A DNA stretch of 5,096 nt from an uncultured bacterium (GTDB taxonomy: Bacteria; Gemmatimonadota; Gemmatimonadetes; Palauibacterales; KS3-K002). Every line of letters begins with the position of its first letter. Position 1 is the stretch's first letter. Below, piece after piece: positions 1-5,096 of this stretch. Both the position numbers and the translations under genes were made by a program. The DNA lies in NCBI GenBank assembly GCA_947581845.1, contig CANPVY010000186.1:1-5096 (forward strand), written 5' to 3'. A model generated the notes under the pieces. The model was not told the origin of the DNA. It saw nothing but the letters and a program-made list of their open reading frames with translations, and did no database searches.

Positions 1-496
1 GCACGAGCTCGCCTGCTACGGCGCCGTCGACCTTGACGTCGAACAGATCACTGATTCCAGCTGCTTCCAGGAAGGCATCACAGTTCCGGCTCGACGTGAC
101 GACGGCCGTCTTGATCTCCTGGCTGCGGAGTTCTTTCACCAGGGTCACCGATCCCTCGTAGATATCCACGCCCTCGGTCTTGATGACCTCGCGCACCATT
201 TCGCTCTTTCGATTCCCCAGCCCCCACACCGTTTCGCCGCCCGGCGGATCATCCGGACTCCCCTCAGGCAACTGGATGCCGCGCGACTGAAGGAAGTCAC
301 GCACGCCGTCCAGACGCGGCCTGCCGTCGACGAACAGAAGATAATCGGTACCGGCCTCGAAGGGTCGGAATGTTTCTCCCCGCTCCTCCGCTCGCCTCCA
401 TAGGAACTCGTCGAACATCTTCTTCCACGCCTCAGCGTGTATCTTCGCCGAAGCCGTGATGACTCCCTCCAGGTCGAAGAGCACGGCGTCGAACTT
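1..496 (-). other. C-terminal HAD / beta-phosphoglucomutase-like module of the GH65 protein (partial)
   Basis: This is residues about 797-961 of the fusion protein. Motif I is FDLEGVIT with the expected aspartyl nucleophile at D804; beta-phosphoglucomutases normally have D-L-D-G, so the second aspartate (acid/base, D10 in the Lactococcus lactis enzyme) is E806 here. The substrate-contact threonine after motif I reads as serine (T-A-S-A in place of T-D-T-A), while H814 is kept in the position of L. lactis H20. The helical cap follows, including GSPDDPPG and GLGNRKSE, the latter resembling the arginine-bearing cap loop of the family. Motif II is VVTSSRN (T930-N934). The lysine of motif III and the acidic motif IV lie beyond the left edge, so catalytic competence cannot be judged. 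About 80-100 further residues would be expected from the usual length of such modules. It could be a mutase or a sugar phosphatase; beta-phosphoglucomutase is favoured by its fusion to GH65. Confidence 0.85.
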
Positions 497-2884
497 CTCG
501 CGCGTGATTCGATCGGCGGCAGAGACCGCGGCGACAGGTATCTCCCGCCTGATCTCAACGGATACAGGCTGACCGACGAGGAGTCTGATTTGCTCCCCTT
601 GGTGCTGGATGGCCAGTTCTGTGCCACTACGCAGAAGGTACGTGGTTGACTCCTGAGCGATGTCCAGCTCCAGGGTCTGGCCGCGGATGTTCAGCGCGAA
701 TCTGAGTCGGCTCCACCCTTCCGGCAGCTTGGGGTCGAAACTCAGACCTCCATCGTAGTCGCGCATGCCTGCGAAACCGTAAACGATCGCCATCCAGGTG
801 CCGCCGATCGACGCGATGTGGGCGCCGTCGCGCACGTTTCCTCCGACATCCGCGAGATCCATGAGGACGCTGTAGCGGAAGTACTCGTACGCTTTCTCGG
901 CGTAACCGATCTCGGACGCCAGGATGCTCTGGATACTGACCGAGAGCGACGAGTCGCCGGTCGTCAGAGGGTCATAGTAGTCGAAATTGCGCCTCTTCTC
1001 CTCCGACGAGAATTCGTCTCCGAGCAAAAGCATCGCCAGCACCACGTCCGCCTGCTTCACCACCTGGTGACGGTAGATGACGAGCGGGTGGTAATGGAGC
1101 AGGAGCGGGTAGTTCTCGGCCGGCGTGTTCGCGAGGTCCCAGACCTCTTTGTTCAGGAAGCTGTCGTCTTGCGCGTGGATGCCGAGCTCCTCGTCGAAGG
1201 CGAGGTACATGCTGTCCGCCGCCTTCCTCCATTCCAACACCTCGGATTCCTGCAACCCGGTCCTGTCCACGAGCGCCGCGAACCGTTCCGGCCTCTCGTC
1301 GCGCAGGCGTTCCACCGTCGCCGCCGCGTACCTCAGATTCTCCCGGGCCATGAGGTTCGTGTAGGTGTTGTTGTCCTCGACCGTCTCGTACTCGTCCGGT
1401 CCCGTGACGCCTTGAATGCAGAACCTGCCGCCATTTCGGTCGGAATAGAAACCGAGGTCGACCCATAGCCGGGCTGTCTCCACCAACATCTCAGCGCCGA
1501 AGTCCCAGAGAAACCACTCGTCTCCGGTGACTTCCACGTACTTCCTCAGCGCGTGCATGATGTCGGCGTTAATGTGGTACTGGGCCGTCCCCGTCGCGTA
1601 GTACGCCGACGCCTCCTCGCCGTTGATCGTCCGCCAGGGGAAGAGCGCGCCTCTGTGACCCACCTCCCGCGCTCGCTCCCTGGCTTTCGGCAACATGCTG
1701 TGTCGGAAGCGCAGTAGATTGCGCGCGATCCGCGGGGCCGTGTAGGTCAGGAACGGCAGGACATAGATCTCCGTATCCCAGAAGTAGTGTCCCTCGTAGG
1801 TCTGTCCCGTGAGCCCTTTGGCGCCGATACCCGTCCCCTCAGCCCTCGCGGAGGCCTGAAGTAGCTGAAACAGATTCCAGCGCACGCTCTGCTGTACCCT
1901 GAGGTCGCCGTCGATCTGCACATCGCTGCGCTGCCAGAAATCGTCCACGAAGCGGCGCTGCGCGGCCAGCAGCTCGTCGAGGCCCTGCTCGACCGCTCGG
2001 TCCAAGGTCCGCTCCGCGCGAGCACAGAGCTCGTCGGGTGAGGCGGTCCTCGAGGTGTGGTAGGTCATGTACTTGACCAGACGTATCGGCGTGCCGGGCC
2101 GCGCTTCCACGGAGAAGACCATCTTCGCGTGATCGTCTGAGCATTCGCTCTTGCGGTAGTGCTCAGACTCGGTCTCGAAGATGTGTTCGACCCCGCAGGC
2201 CAGGCTCATCCCGCTGTTTCTTGTGCTATGACTGAGCACCACGCGCTGGCCGTCTGTGTAGCTTTGCCCCGGCAGAAGAACCTGGCCCGTGAAGCCTCGC
2301 CCCGTACGCGGGTCAGCGTCAGCGACCGGCGCATTCGCCGGAACGATCATCTCGGACGAGATGACCACGGGCGCGCTGGCATCAAGCAGGCTGACTTCGT
2401 AGGAGATCGCGGCGAGATGGCGATGCTCGAAGGAGACGAGTCGTCTGGACGTTATCAGTACGCGCTTGCCTGCCGGTGTTTCCCACAGGATCTCTCGCTC
2501 CAGTACGCCGGACTGCATGTCGAGCGTCCGGTCGTAGCTGAGCAGGTTGGCGTAGGGGAGGAAGAGGGGCTCATCATCGACGTACAACTTGATGATTTTG
2601 CTGTCCGTCACGTTCAGCATGGTCTGCCCCGTCTTGGCGAACCCGTAGGCTTCCTCGCCGTAGACGATCGGCCACGTCTCATGGAAACCGTTCACGAACG
2701 TGCCGCTCTGGACGACGGGTGCGCTTTCCTCGAAGGCCCCGCGAATTCCCAGATAGCCGTTCGCCAGGGCGAATACGGTTTCCATCTGTGCCAGGAACCG
2801 GGGATAGAACCGGTTCTCGATGATACGCCACTCGTGGACGGGATAGGCGTATTCGGGTGCAGTCAGGCATTCACGGTGGAGCAT
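1..2884 (-). CDS. GH65 alpha-glucobiose phosphorylase fused to a beta-phosphoglucomutase-like HAD domain (3' end outside window)
   Basis: Predicted cytoplasmic enzyme that phosphorolyses an alpha-linked glucose disaccharide with inversion, giving glucose and beta-glucose 1-phosphate; the fused HAD module would convert the latter to glucose 6-phosphate. The frame is open for 961 codons and has no signal peptide or membrane segment. The N-terminal GH65 beta-sandwich shows NGYLGIRG (about 42-49) and QTMLNVTD (87-94). The (alpha/alpha)6 barrel shows FWDTE (W369-E372), a loop EEASAYYATGTAQYH (423-437), GPDEY with E498 as the expected general acid, VKQAD (K610-Q611) and GAHIAS (H689), the likely phosphate-site region. 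The E498 to K610 spacing of 112 equals that of E487 and K599 in Lactobacillus brevis maltose phosphorylase (from memory). A small C-terminal beta domain follows to about 795, then the HAD module. ATG at 2884 is chosen because an in-frame stop lies at 2906-2908 and the next ATG (M34) would remove the conserved N-terminal W19-R-I-I-E; no Shine-Dalgarno is visible. Family assignment is firm; the substrate is not, with trehalose slightly favoured by the loop sequence. Confidence 0.93.
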   Translation of the reverse strand, partial: MLHRECLTAPEYAYPVHEWRIIENRFYPRFLAQMETVFALANGYLGIRGAFEESAPVVQSGTFVNGFHETWPIVYGEEAYGFAKTGQTMLNVTDSKIIKLYVDDEPLFLPYANLLSYDRTLDMQSGVLEREILWETPAGKRVLITSRRLVSFEHRHLAAISYEVSLLDASAPVVISSEMIVPANAPVADADPRTGRGFTGQVLLPGQSYTDGQRVVLSHSTRNSGMSLACGVEHIFETESEHYRKSECSDDHAKMVFSVEARPGTPIRLVKYMTYHTSRTASPDELCARAERTLDRAVEQGLDELLAAQRRFVDDFWQRSDVQIDGDLRVQQSVRWNLFQLLQASARAEGTGIGAKGLTGQTYEGHYFWDTEIYVLPFLTYTAPRIARNLLRFRHSMLPKARERAREVGHRGALFPWRTINGEEASAYYATGTAQYHINADIMHALRKYVEVTGDEWFLWDFGAEMLVETARLWVDLGFYSDRNGGRFCIQGVTGPDEYETVEDNNTYTNLMARENLRYAAATVERLRDERPERFAALVDRTGLQESEVLEWRKAADSMYLAFDEELGIHAQDDSFLNKEVWDLANTPAENYPLLLHYHPLVIYRHQVVKQADVVLAMLLLGDEFSSEEKRRNFDYYDPLTTGDSSLSVSIQSILASEIGYAEKAYEYFRYSVLMDLADVGGNVRDGAHIASIGGTWMAIVYGFAGMRDYDGGLSFDPKLPEGWSRLRFALNIRGQTLELDIAQESTTYLLRSGTELAIQHQGEQIRLLVGQPVSVEIRREIPVAAVSAADRITREKFDAVLFDLEGVITASAKIHAEAWKKMFDEFLWRRAEERGETFRPFEAGTDYLLFVDGRPRLDGVRDFLQSRGIQLPEGSPDDPPGGETVWGLGNRKSEMVREVIKTEGVDIYEGSVTLVKELRSQEIKTAVVTSSRNCDAFLEAAGISDLFDVKVDGAVAGELV

Positions 2885-2908
2885 AGCGGTACGTCTTGTG
2901 ATGAGTCA

Positions 2909-2928
2909 GCCGGTTCTCGACCACCGGC
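2909..2928. repeat. Inverted repeat GCCGGT-N8-ACCGGC upstream of the GH65-HAD gene
   Basis: Two perfect 6-base arms (2909-2914 and 2923-2928) flank an 8-base loop, with the near arm 25 bases from the GH65 start codon. It may lie in the untranslated leader and form a small hairpin, or be a protein binding site. The arms are short, so chance occurrence in GC-rich DNA is possible. Confidence 0.35.
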
Positions 2929-2958
2929 AATATGCGCTATCCGCGGATGGTGGTGCAA
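2929..2958 (-). promoter_or_regulatory. Weak candidate sigma70-type promoter for the GH65-HAD gene
   Basis: On the minus strand TTGCAC (2958-2953) is followed after 18 bases by CATATT (2934-2929). The first matches TTGACA at 3 of 6 positions and the second matches TATAAT at 4 of 6. Initiation here would leave a leader of roughly 40 bases before the ATG at 2884. The palindrome ATCCGCGGAT would sit in the spacer, a place where a regulator could act. The match is poor and could easily be chance. Confidence 0.12.
2939..2948. repeat. Perfect 10-bp palindrome ATCCGCGGAT
   Basis: The sequence equals its own reverse complement with no loop and does not extend further. It lies 55 bases upstream of the GH65-HAD start codon, inside the spacer of the weak candidate leftward promoter. 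A role as an operator half-pair is conceivable but unsupported by any recognised consensus. Confidence 0.25.
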
Positions 2959-2981
2959 CGAGTTTCTCCTGGGCAGTGAAT

Positions 2982-2995
2982 CGCGGCGCGCCGCG
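2982..2995. repeat. Perfect 14-bp palindrome CGCGGCGCGCCGCG
   Basis: A self-complementary stretch made only of G and C, in the middle of the divergent intergenic region. It is the longest uninterrupted palindrome noticed in the window. Its low complexity makes chance more likely than for a mixed-base site. No T tract follows on either strand, which argues against an intrinsic terminator. Confidence 0.3.
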
Positions 2996-3019
2996 CGCTC
3001 GTAGTGTTGCGTAGAGCGT

Positions 3020-3031
3020 CCTCACGTGAGG
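3020..3031. promoter_or_regulatory. Perfect 12-bp palindrome CCTCACGTGAGG, candidate operator
   Basis: The site is fully self-complementary with a CACGTG core and mixed base composition, lying 101 bases upstream of the PBP1B start codon and 135 bases from the GH65-HAD start. A dyad of this size between two divergent genes suits a dimeric transcription factor. I do not recognise it as the consensus of a specific regulator. Regulatory function is inference from symmetry and position only. Confidence 0.35.
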
Positions 3032-3121
3032 CAGACAACCGTATTCGTGGCGATGGCGTCCAACAAGGTCGGGGCGGTGGGATTCCGGTTCTCTGCCCAG
3101 TCCTTTACCCCCACGCTGACT

Positions 3122-3126
3122 GGAGG
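3122..3126 (+). promoter_or_regulatory. Ribosome binding site of the PBP1B gene
   Basis: GGAGG within the purine run GGAGGGAGA, with 6 bases between it and the GTG at 3133. This is near-ideal Shine-Dalgarno placement. It decides the start in favour of GTG 3133 over in-frame GTG and TTG codons at 3004 and 3007, which would add an unlikely extension before the membrane anchor. Confidence 0.85.
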
Positions 3127-3132
3127 GAGATC

Positions 3133-5096
3133 GTGAAGGCAGTGTGGGTCTGGGTGTCCCGCAGGTCTAGGGCCACGGTCATCGGGGCAGCGCTCTGCGC
3201 GCTCGCCATGCTCGGGATGGTGCTCGTGGCCGTCGAGGCCCTGACGGTCGCCCGCCTCGAAGACCCCATTCTGAACGCACCCACGCGGATCTACGCCCGC
3301 CCGTCCGTGCTCTATCTCGGTATGCGGCCGAGTCGCGAGCTCGTCGAGGATCAGCTGCGGCGGCTCGGCTATACGTCGACCAGCGGGCGGGCTGTCGAGC
3401 CCGGCGAGTATCGCCTGGGTTCGCGCGAGTGGCTCATCGGTCAGCGCGGCTTCCGCCATCATGACAAGCACGGTCCGGGCGGCACTGCGATCATCCGATT
3501 GGGCTACGATGGTCGGATCGCTAGGCTCGTGGATGGTGATCGGCAGAGCGTCACGTACGTGGCGCTGGAGCCCGAACTCATCGGCAGCTTCCTAGGCGCA
3601 TCCAGGAAGGACCGTATCCCGGTTCGGCTATGGGATGTGCCGGACCACCTCGTGCAGGCGCTCCTCTCTATCGAGGACCGGCGTTTCTTCGAGCATCAAG
3701 GGCTCGACCTCCGCCGGATCGCCGCAGCCACGCTCGCCAACCTGCGCGCCGGGCGGGTCGTGCAGGGTGCCAGCACACTCACGCAGCAGCTGGCCAGGGG
3801 CCTTTACCTGAGTCCGCGGCGCACCTTCATCCGCAAGCTGCGCGAGACCGCCATCGCCCTCGCCCTGGAGCGACGATACAGCAAGGAAAAGATCCTCGAA
3901 GCCTACCTGAACGAGGTGTACCTAGGGCAGGAGGGCCGACTGGCGATTCACGGTGTGGGTCGGGCCGCGCAGTACTACTTCGGCAAGGATGTGAGTGCCC
4001 TCGATCTGAGCGAGGCAGCGACCCTCGCGGCACTGATCCGCGGCCCGAGCCTCTATTCGCCATTCCGTTCACCGGAGAGGGCAAGGTCGCGCCGAGATCT
4101 CGTGTTGAGTCGGATGCTCGAGTGCGGCGTGATCTCGGAGGAAGCCTACCAAGAGGCGCGTAGTGCACCGCTCGATGTAGAAGCTGCCCGCCAGCCGGCG
4201 CGCAGCGTCCAGTATTTCGTCGATCTCGTCGCAGAACAGCTGCAGGCCGACCACGGTCCCCAGGCGCTCGAGGGTGGTGGACTGGCCGTCTTCACGACGC
4301 TGGACCTGCAACTCCAGCATGCTGCGGAGGAGGCGGTGCGTAAGGGCCTCTCGCAACTCGAAGCTCGGTACCCCCACCTCGCGGGCCAGGACGCGCCGCT
4401 TCAGGCAGCGCTGGTCGCCCTCGATCCGCGCAGCGGTGAGATCCTCGCCATGGTGGGAGGCCGCGATTACGGAGAGTCGCAGTTCAATCGTGCGGCCAAG
4501 GCGCGCCGGCAACCGGGGAGCGCGTTCAAGCCCATCGTCGCGCTCGCCGCTCTCGCGCGCCGTGGTTGGGAAGACGATGCCGACGGTCGGCCTTTCACCC
4601 TCGCGTCCGTGCTGCATGACGAACGGCTCGTGGTACAGACCCCGGAGGGGCCGTGGGAGCCGGCGAACTACGACGAGCGGTTCCGCGGACCCGTCAGCCT
4701 GCGGGAAGCACTGGAGCGCTCACTCAACGTACCGTTCGCCAGGCTCGGCATGGAGGTAGGACCAACGCGCATCGTGGAGACGGCGCAGCATCTGGGAATC
4801 GGGGGCCCGCTCTACCCGGTCCCGAGCATCGCGCTGGGGTCGTCCGAGGTCACCCCCCTGGAGCTCACACAGGCCTTCGGGGTCCTCGCCGCCGGCGGGC
4901 TCCGTTTGGAGTCGCGCACCGTGTTAGCCGTGCTGGATCGTGACGCGAGCCTGCTCGAACGCAACGAGCCGGCCGGCGTGCGGGTGTATGATGCGGCGGA
5001 GGTCTATCTGGTGACCTCGGCGCTGCGGGGAGCGGTCGAGCGCGGAACCGGTCGCGGCCTGCGTGCACTGGGTTACCGCGGCGACGTGGCCGCGAA
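3133..5096 (+). CDS. mrcB: Penicillin-binding protein 1B-type bifunctional transglycosylase/transpeptidase (3' end outside window)
   Basis: Class A PBP that polymerises lipid II into glycan strands and cross-links the peptides, anchored in the inner membrane with its catalytic domains outside the cytoplasm. A short basic N-terminus (R10-R13) precedes one membrane helix, about 14-34. Residues about 50-150 resemble the UB2H domain of PBP1B (RIYARPSVLYLGM, LRRLGY). The GT51 domain has EDRRFFEHQGLD (E181 catalytic), GASTLTQQ (212-219) and RKLRE with E238. The E181-E238 spacing of 57 equals that of E233-E290 in Escherichia coli PBP1B. It continues with NEVYLGQ and YYFGK. The transpeptidase domain has PGSAFKP with nucleophile S463 and K466, and SLN (530-532). 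The last two bases, AA, begin residue 655, about where the lysine of KTG is expected. No frameshift or missing key residue is seen. The UB2H-like region separates it from PBP1A. It faces away from the GH65-HAD gene and looks monocistronic at its 5' end. Confidence 0.95.
   Translation, partial: MKAVWVWVSRRSRATVIGAALCALAMLGMVLVAVEALTVARLEDPILNAPTRIYARPSVLYLGMRPSRELVEDQLRRLGYTSTSGRAVEPGEYRLGSREWLIGQRGFRHHDKHGPGGTAIIRLGYDGRIARLVDGDRQSVTYVALEPELIGSFLGASRKDRIPVRLWDVPDHLVQALLSIEDRRFFEHQGLDLRRIAAATLANLRAGRVVQGASTLTQQLARGLYLSPRRTFIRKLRETAIALALERRYSKEKILEAYLNEVYLGQEGRLAIHGVGRAAQYYFGKDVSALDLSEAATLAALIRGPSLYSPFRSPERARSRRDLVLSRMLECGVISEEAYQEARSAPLDVEAARQPARSVQYFVDLVAEQLQADHGPQALEGGGLAVFTTLDLQLQHAAEEAVRKGLSQLEARYPHLAGQDAPLQAALVALDPRSGEILAMVGGRDYGESQFNRAAKARRQPGSAFKPIVALAALARRGWEDDADGRPFTLASVLHDERLVVQTPEGPWEPANYDERFRGPVSLREALERSLNVPFARLGMEVGPTRIVETAQHLGIGGPLYPVPSIALGSSEVTPLELTQAFGVLAAGGLRLESRTVLAVLDRDASLLERNEPAGVRVYDAAEVYLVTSALRGAVERGTGRGLRALGYRGDVAA

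Larger units (their letters stand above)
2885..3132. other. Divergent intergenic region between the GH65-HAD and PBP1B genes
   Basis: These 248 bases separate two outward-pointing genes and must hold the promoters of both unless either is transcribed from further inside its neighbour. I see no convincing small gene. The region carries four short perfect inverted repeats (2909-2928, 2939-2948, 2982-2995, 3020-3031), listed separately. No sigma70-like hexamer pair is convincing for the rightward gene. Only a weak candidate exists for the leftward gene (2929-2958). No T-rich tract follows any repeat, so they do not look like intrinsic terminators. Confidence 0.8.

Noticed and set aside
145..627. 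A 160-codon minus-strand frame overlapping the HAD module in another frame
   Set aside because: The HAD motifs FDLEGVIT and VVTSSRN are read in the frame continuous with GH65. This frame gives a serine- and arginine-rich product without any recognisable family.
818..1468. A 216-codon plus-strand open frame opposite the GH65 catalytic barrel
   Set aside because: It covers the antisense of the GPDEY, KQAD and HIAS motifs. Its product is arginine- and valine-rich with no domain, as expected for a codon-bias shadow.
2982..2995. Possible intrinsic terminator from the GC-only palindrome
   Set aside because: No loop-forming centre and no T run follow on either strand, and a terminator is not expected between two divergent genes.
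2159..3004. A 281-codon plus-strand open frame opposite the GH65 N-terminus
   Set aside because: It lies antisense to well-conserved GH65 coding sequence (NGYLGIRG, QTMLNVTD) and shows no recognisable domain. Long antisense frames are common in GC-rich genes.
3022..3471. A 149-codon minus-strand frame spanning the intergenic region and the PBP1B 5' end
   Set aside because: It is antisense to the membrane anchor and UB2H-like region of a convincing gene, and its product shows no recognisable family.
4069..4617. A 182-codon minus-strand frame inside the PBP1B gene
   Set aside because: It is antisense to the stretch leading into and including the conserved transpeptidase SxxK region, and no domain is recognisable.
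4274..4759. A 161-codon plus-strand frame overlapping PBP1B in another frame
   Set aside because: The product is low-complexity and rich in serine and arginine, while the PBP1B frame carries SAFK and SLN across the same bases.
5030..5096. Apparent loss of the transpeptidase KTG motif in the PBP
   Set aside because: The sequence stops at the point where KTG is expected; the final AA is compatible with its lysine codon. The absence comes from the window edge, not from mutation.

Overview
The window is a GC-rich (clearly above 60% by eye) piece of bacterial chromosome. It holds two large, divergently transcribed protein genes, and each runs off one edge. I see no rRNA, tRNA, CRISPR array, insertion sequence or phage gene. 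The right-hand gene encodes a PBP1B-type bifunctional peptidoglycan synthase with a UB2H-like domain, an architecture best known from Gram-negative bacteria. With the high GC and the GH65 gene type, this suggests a GC-rich Gram-negative-type bacterium. The phylum cannot be fixed from this sequence.

Left part (1-2884, minus strand): one continuous reading frame of 961 codons inside the window. It encodes a family GH65 inverting glycoside phosphorylase (residues about 1-795) fused to a C-terminal HAD-superfamily module resembling beta-phosphoglucomutase (from about residue 797). The window edge cuts the HAD module before its last catalytic motifs. The likely joint chemistry is phosphorolysis of an alpha-glucobiose (trehalose, kojibiose, nigerose or maltose) to glucose plus beta-glucose 1-phosphate, then isomerisation to glucose 6-phosphate for glycolysis. 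The HAD nucleophile motif reads D-L-E-G rather than the usual D-L-D-G, so the mutase step is uncertain.

Middle (2885-3132): a 248-bp divergent intergenic region with no convincing gene. It is notable for four short perfect inverted repeats, including CCTCACGTGAGG, which could be regulator sites. No terminator is expected between divergent genes and none is seen.

Right part (3133-5096, plus strand): 654 codons of a class A penicillin-binding protein with a GTG start and a good ribosome binding site. It has an N-terminal membrane anchor, a UB2H-like domain, a GT51 glycosyltransferase domain, and a transpeptidase domain with SxxK and SxN. The window ends where the KTG motif is expected.

The two genes belong to different processes (storage or osmolyte sugar catabolism versus cell-wall synthesis). 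Only the shared upstream region links them, and nothing shows that they are functionally coupled. I did not find strong evidence of an undescribed system. The points most worth checking are the enzyme fusion, its altered HAD catalytic motif, and the palindrome-rich divergent promoter region.
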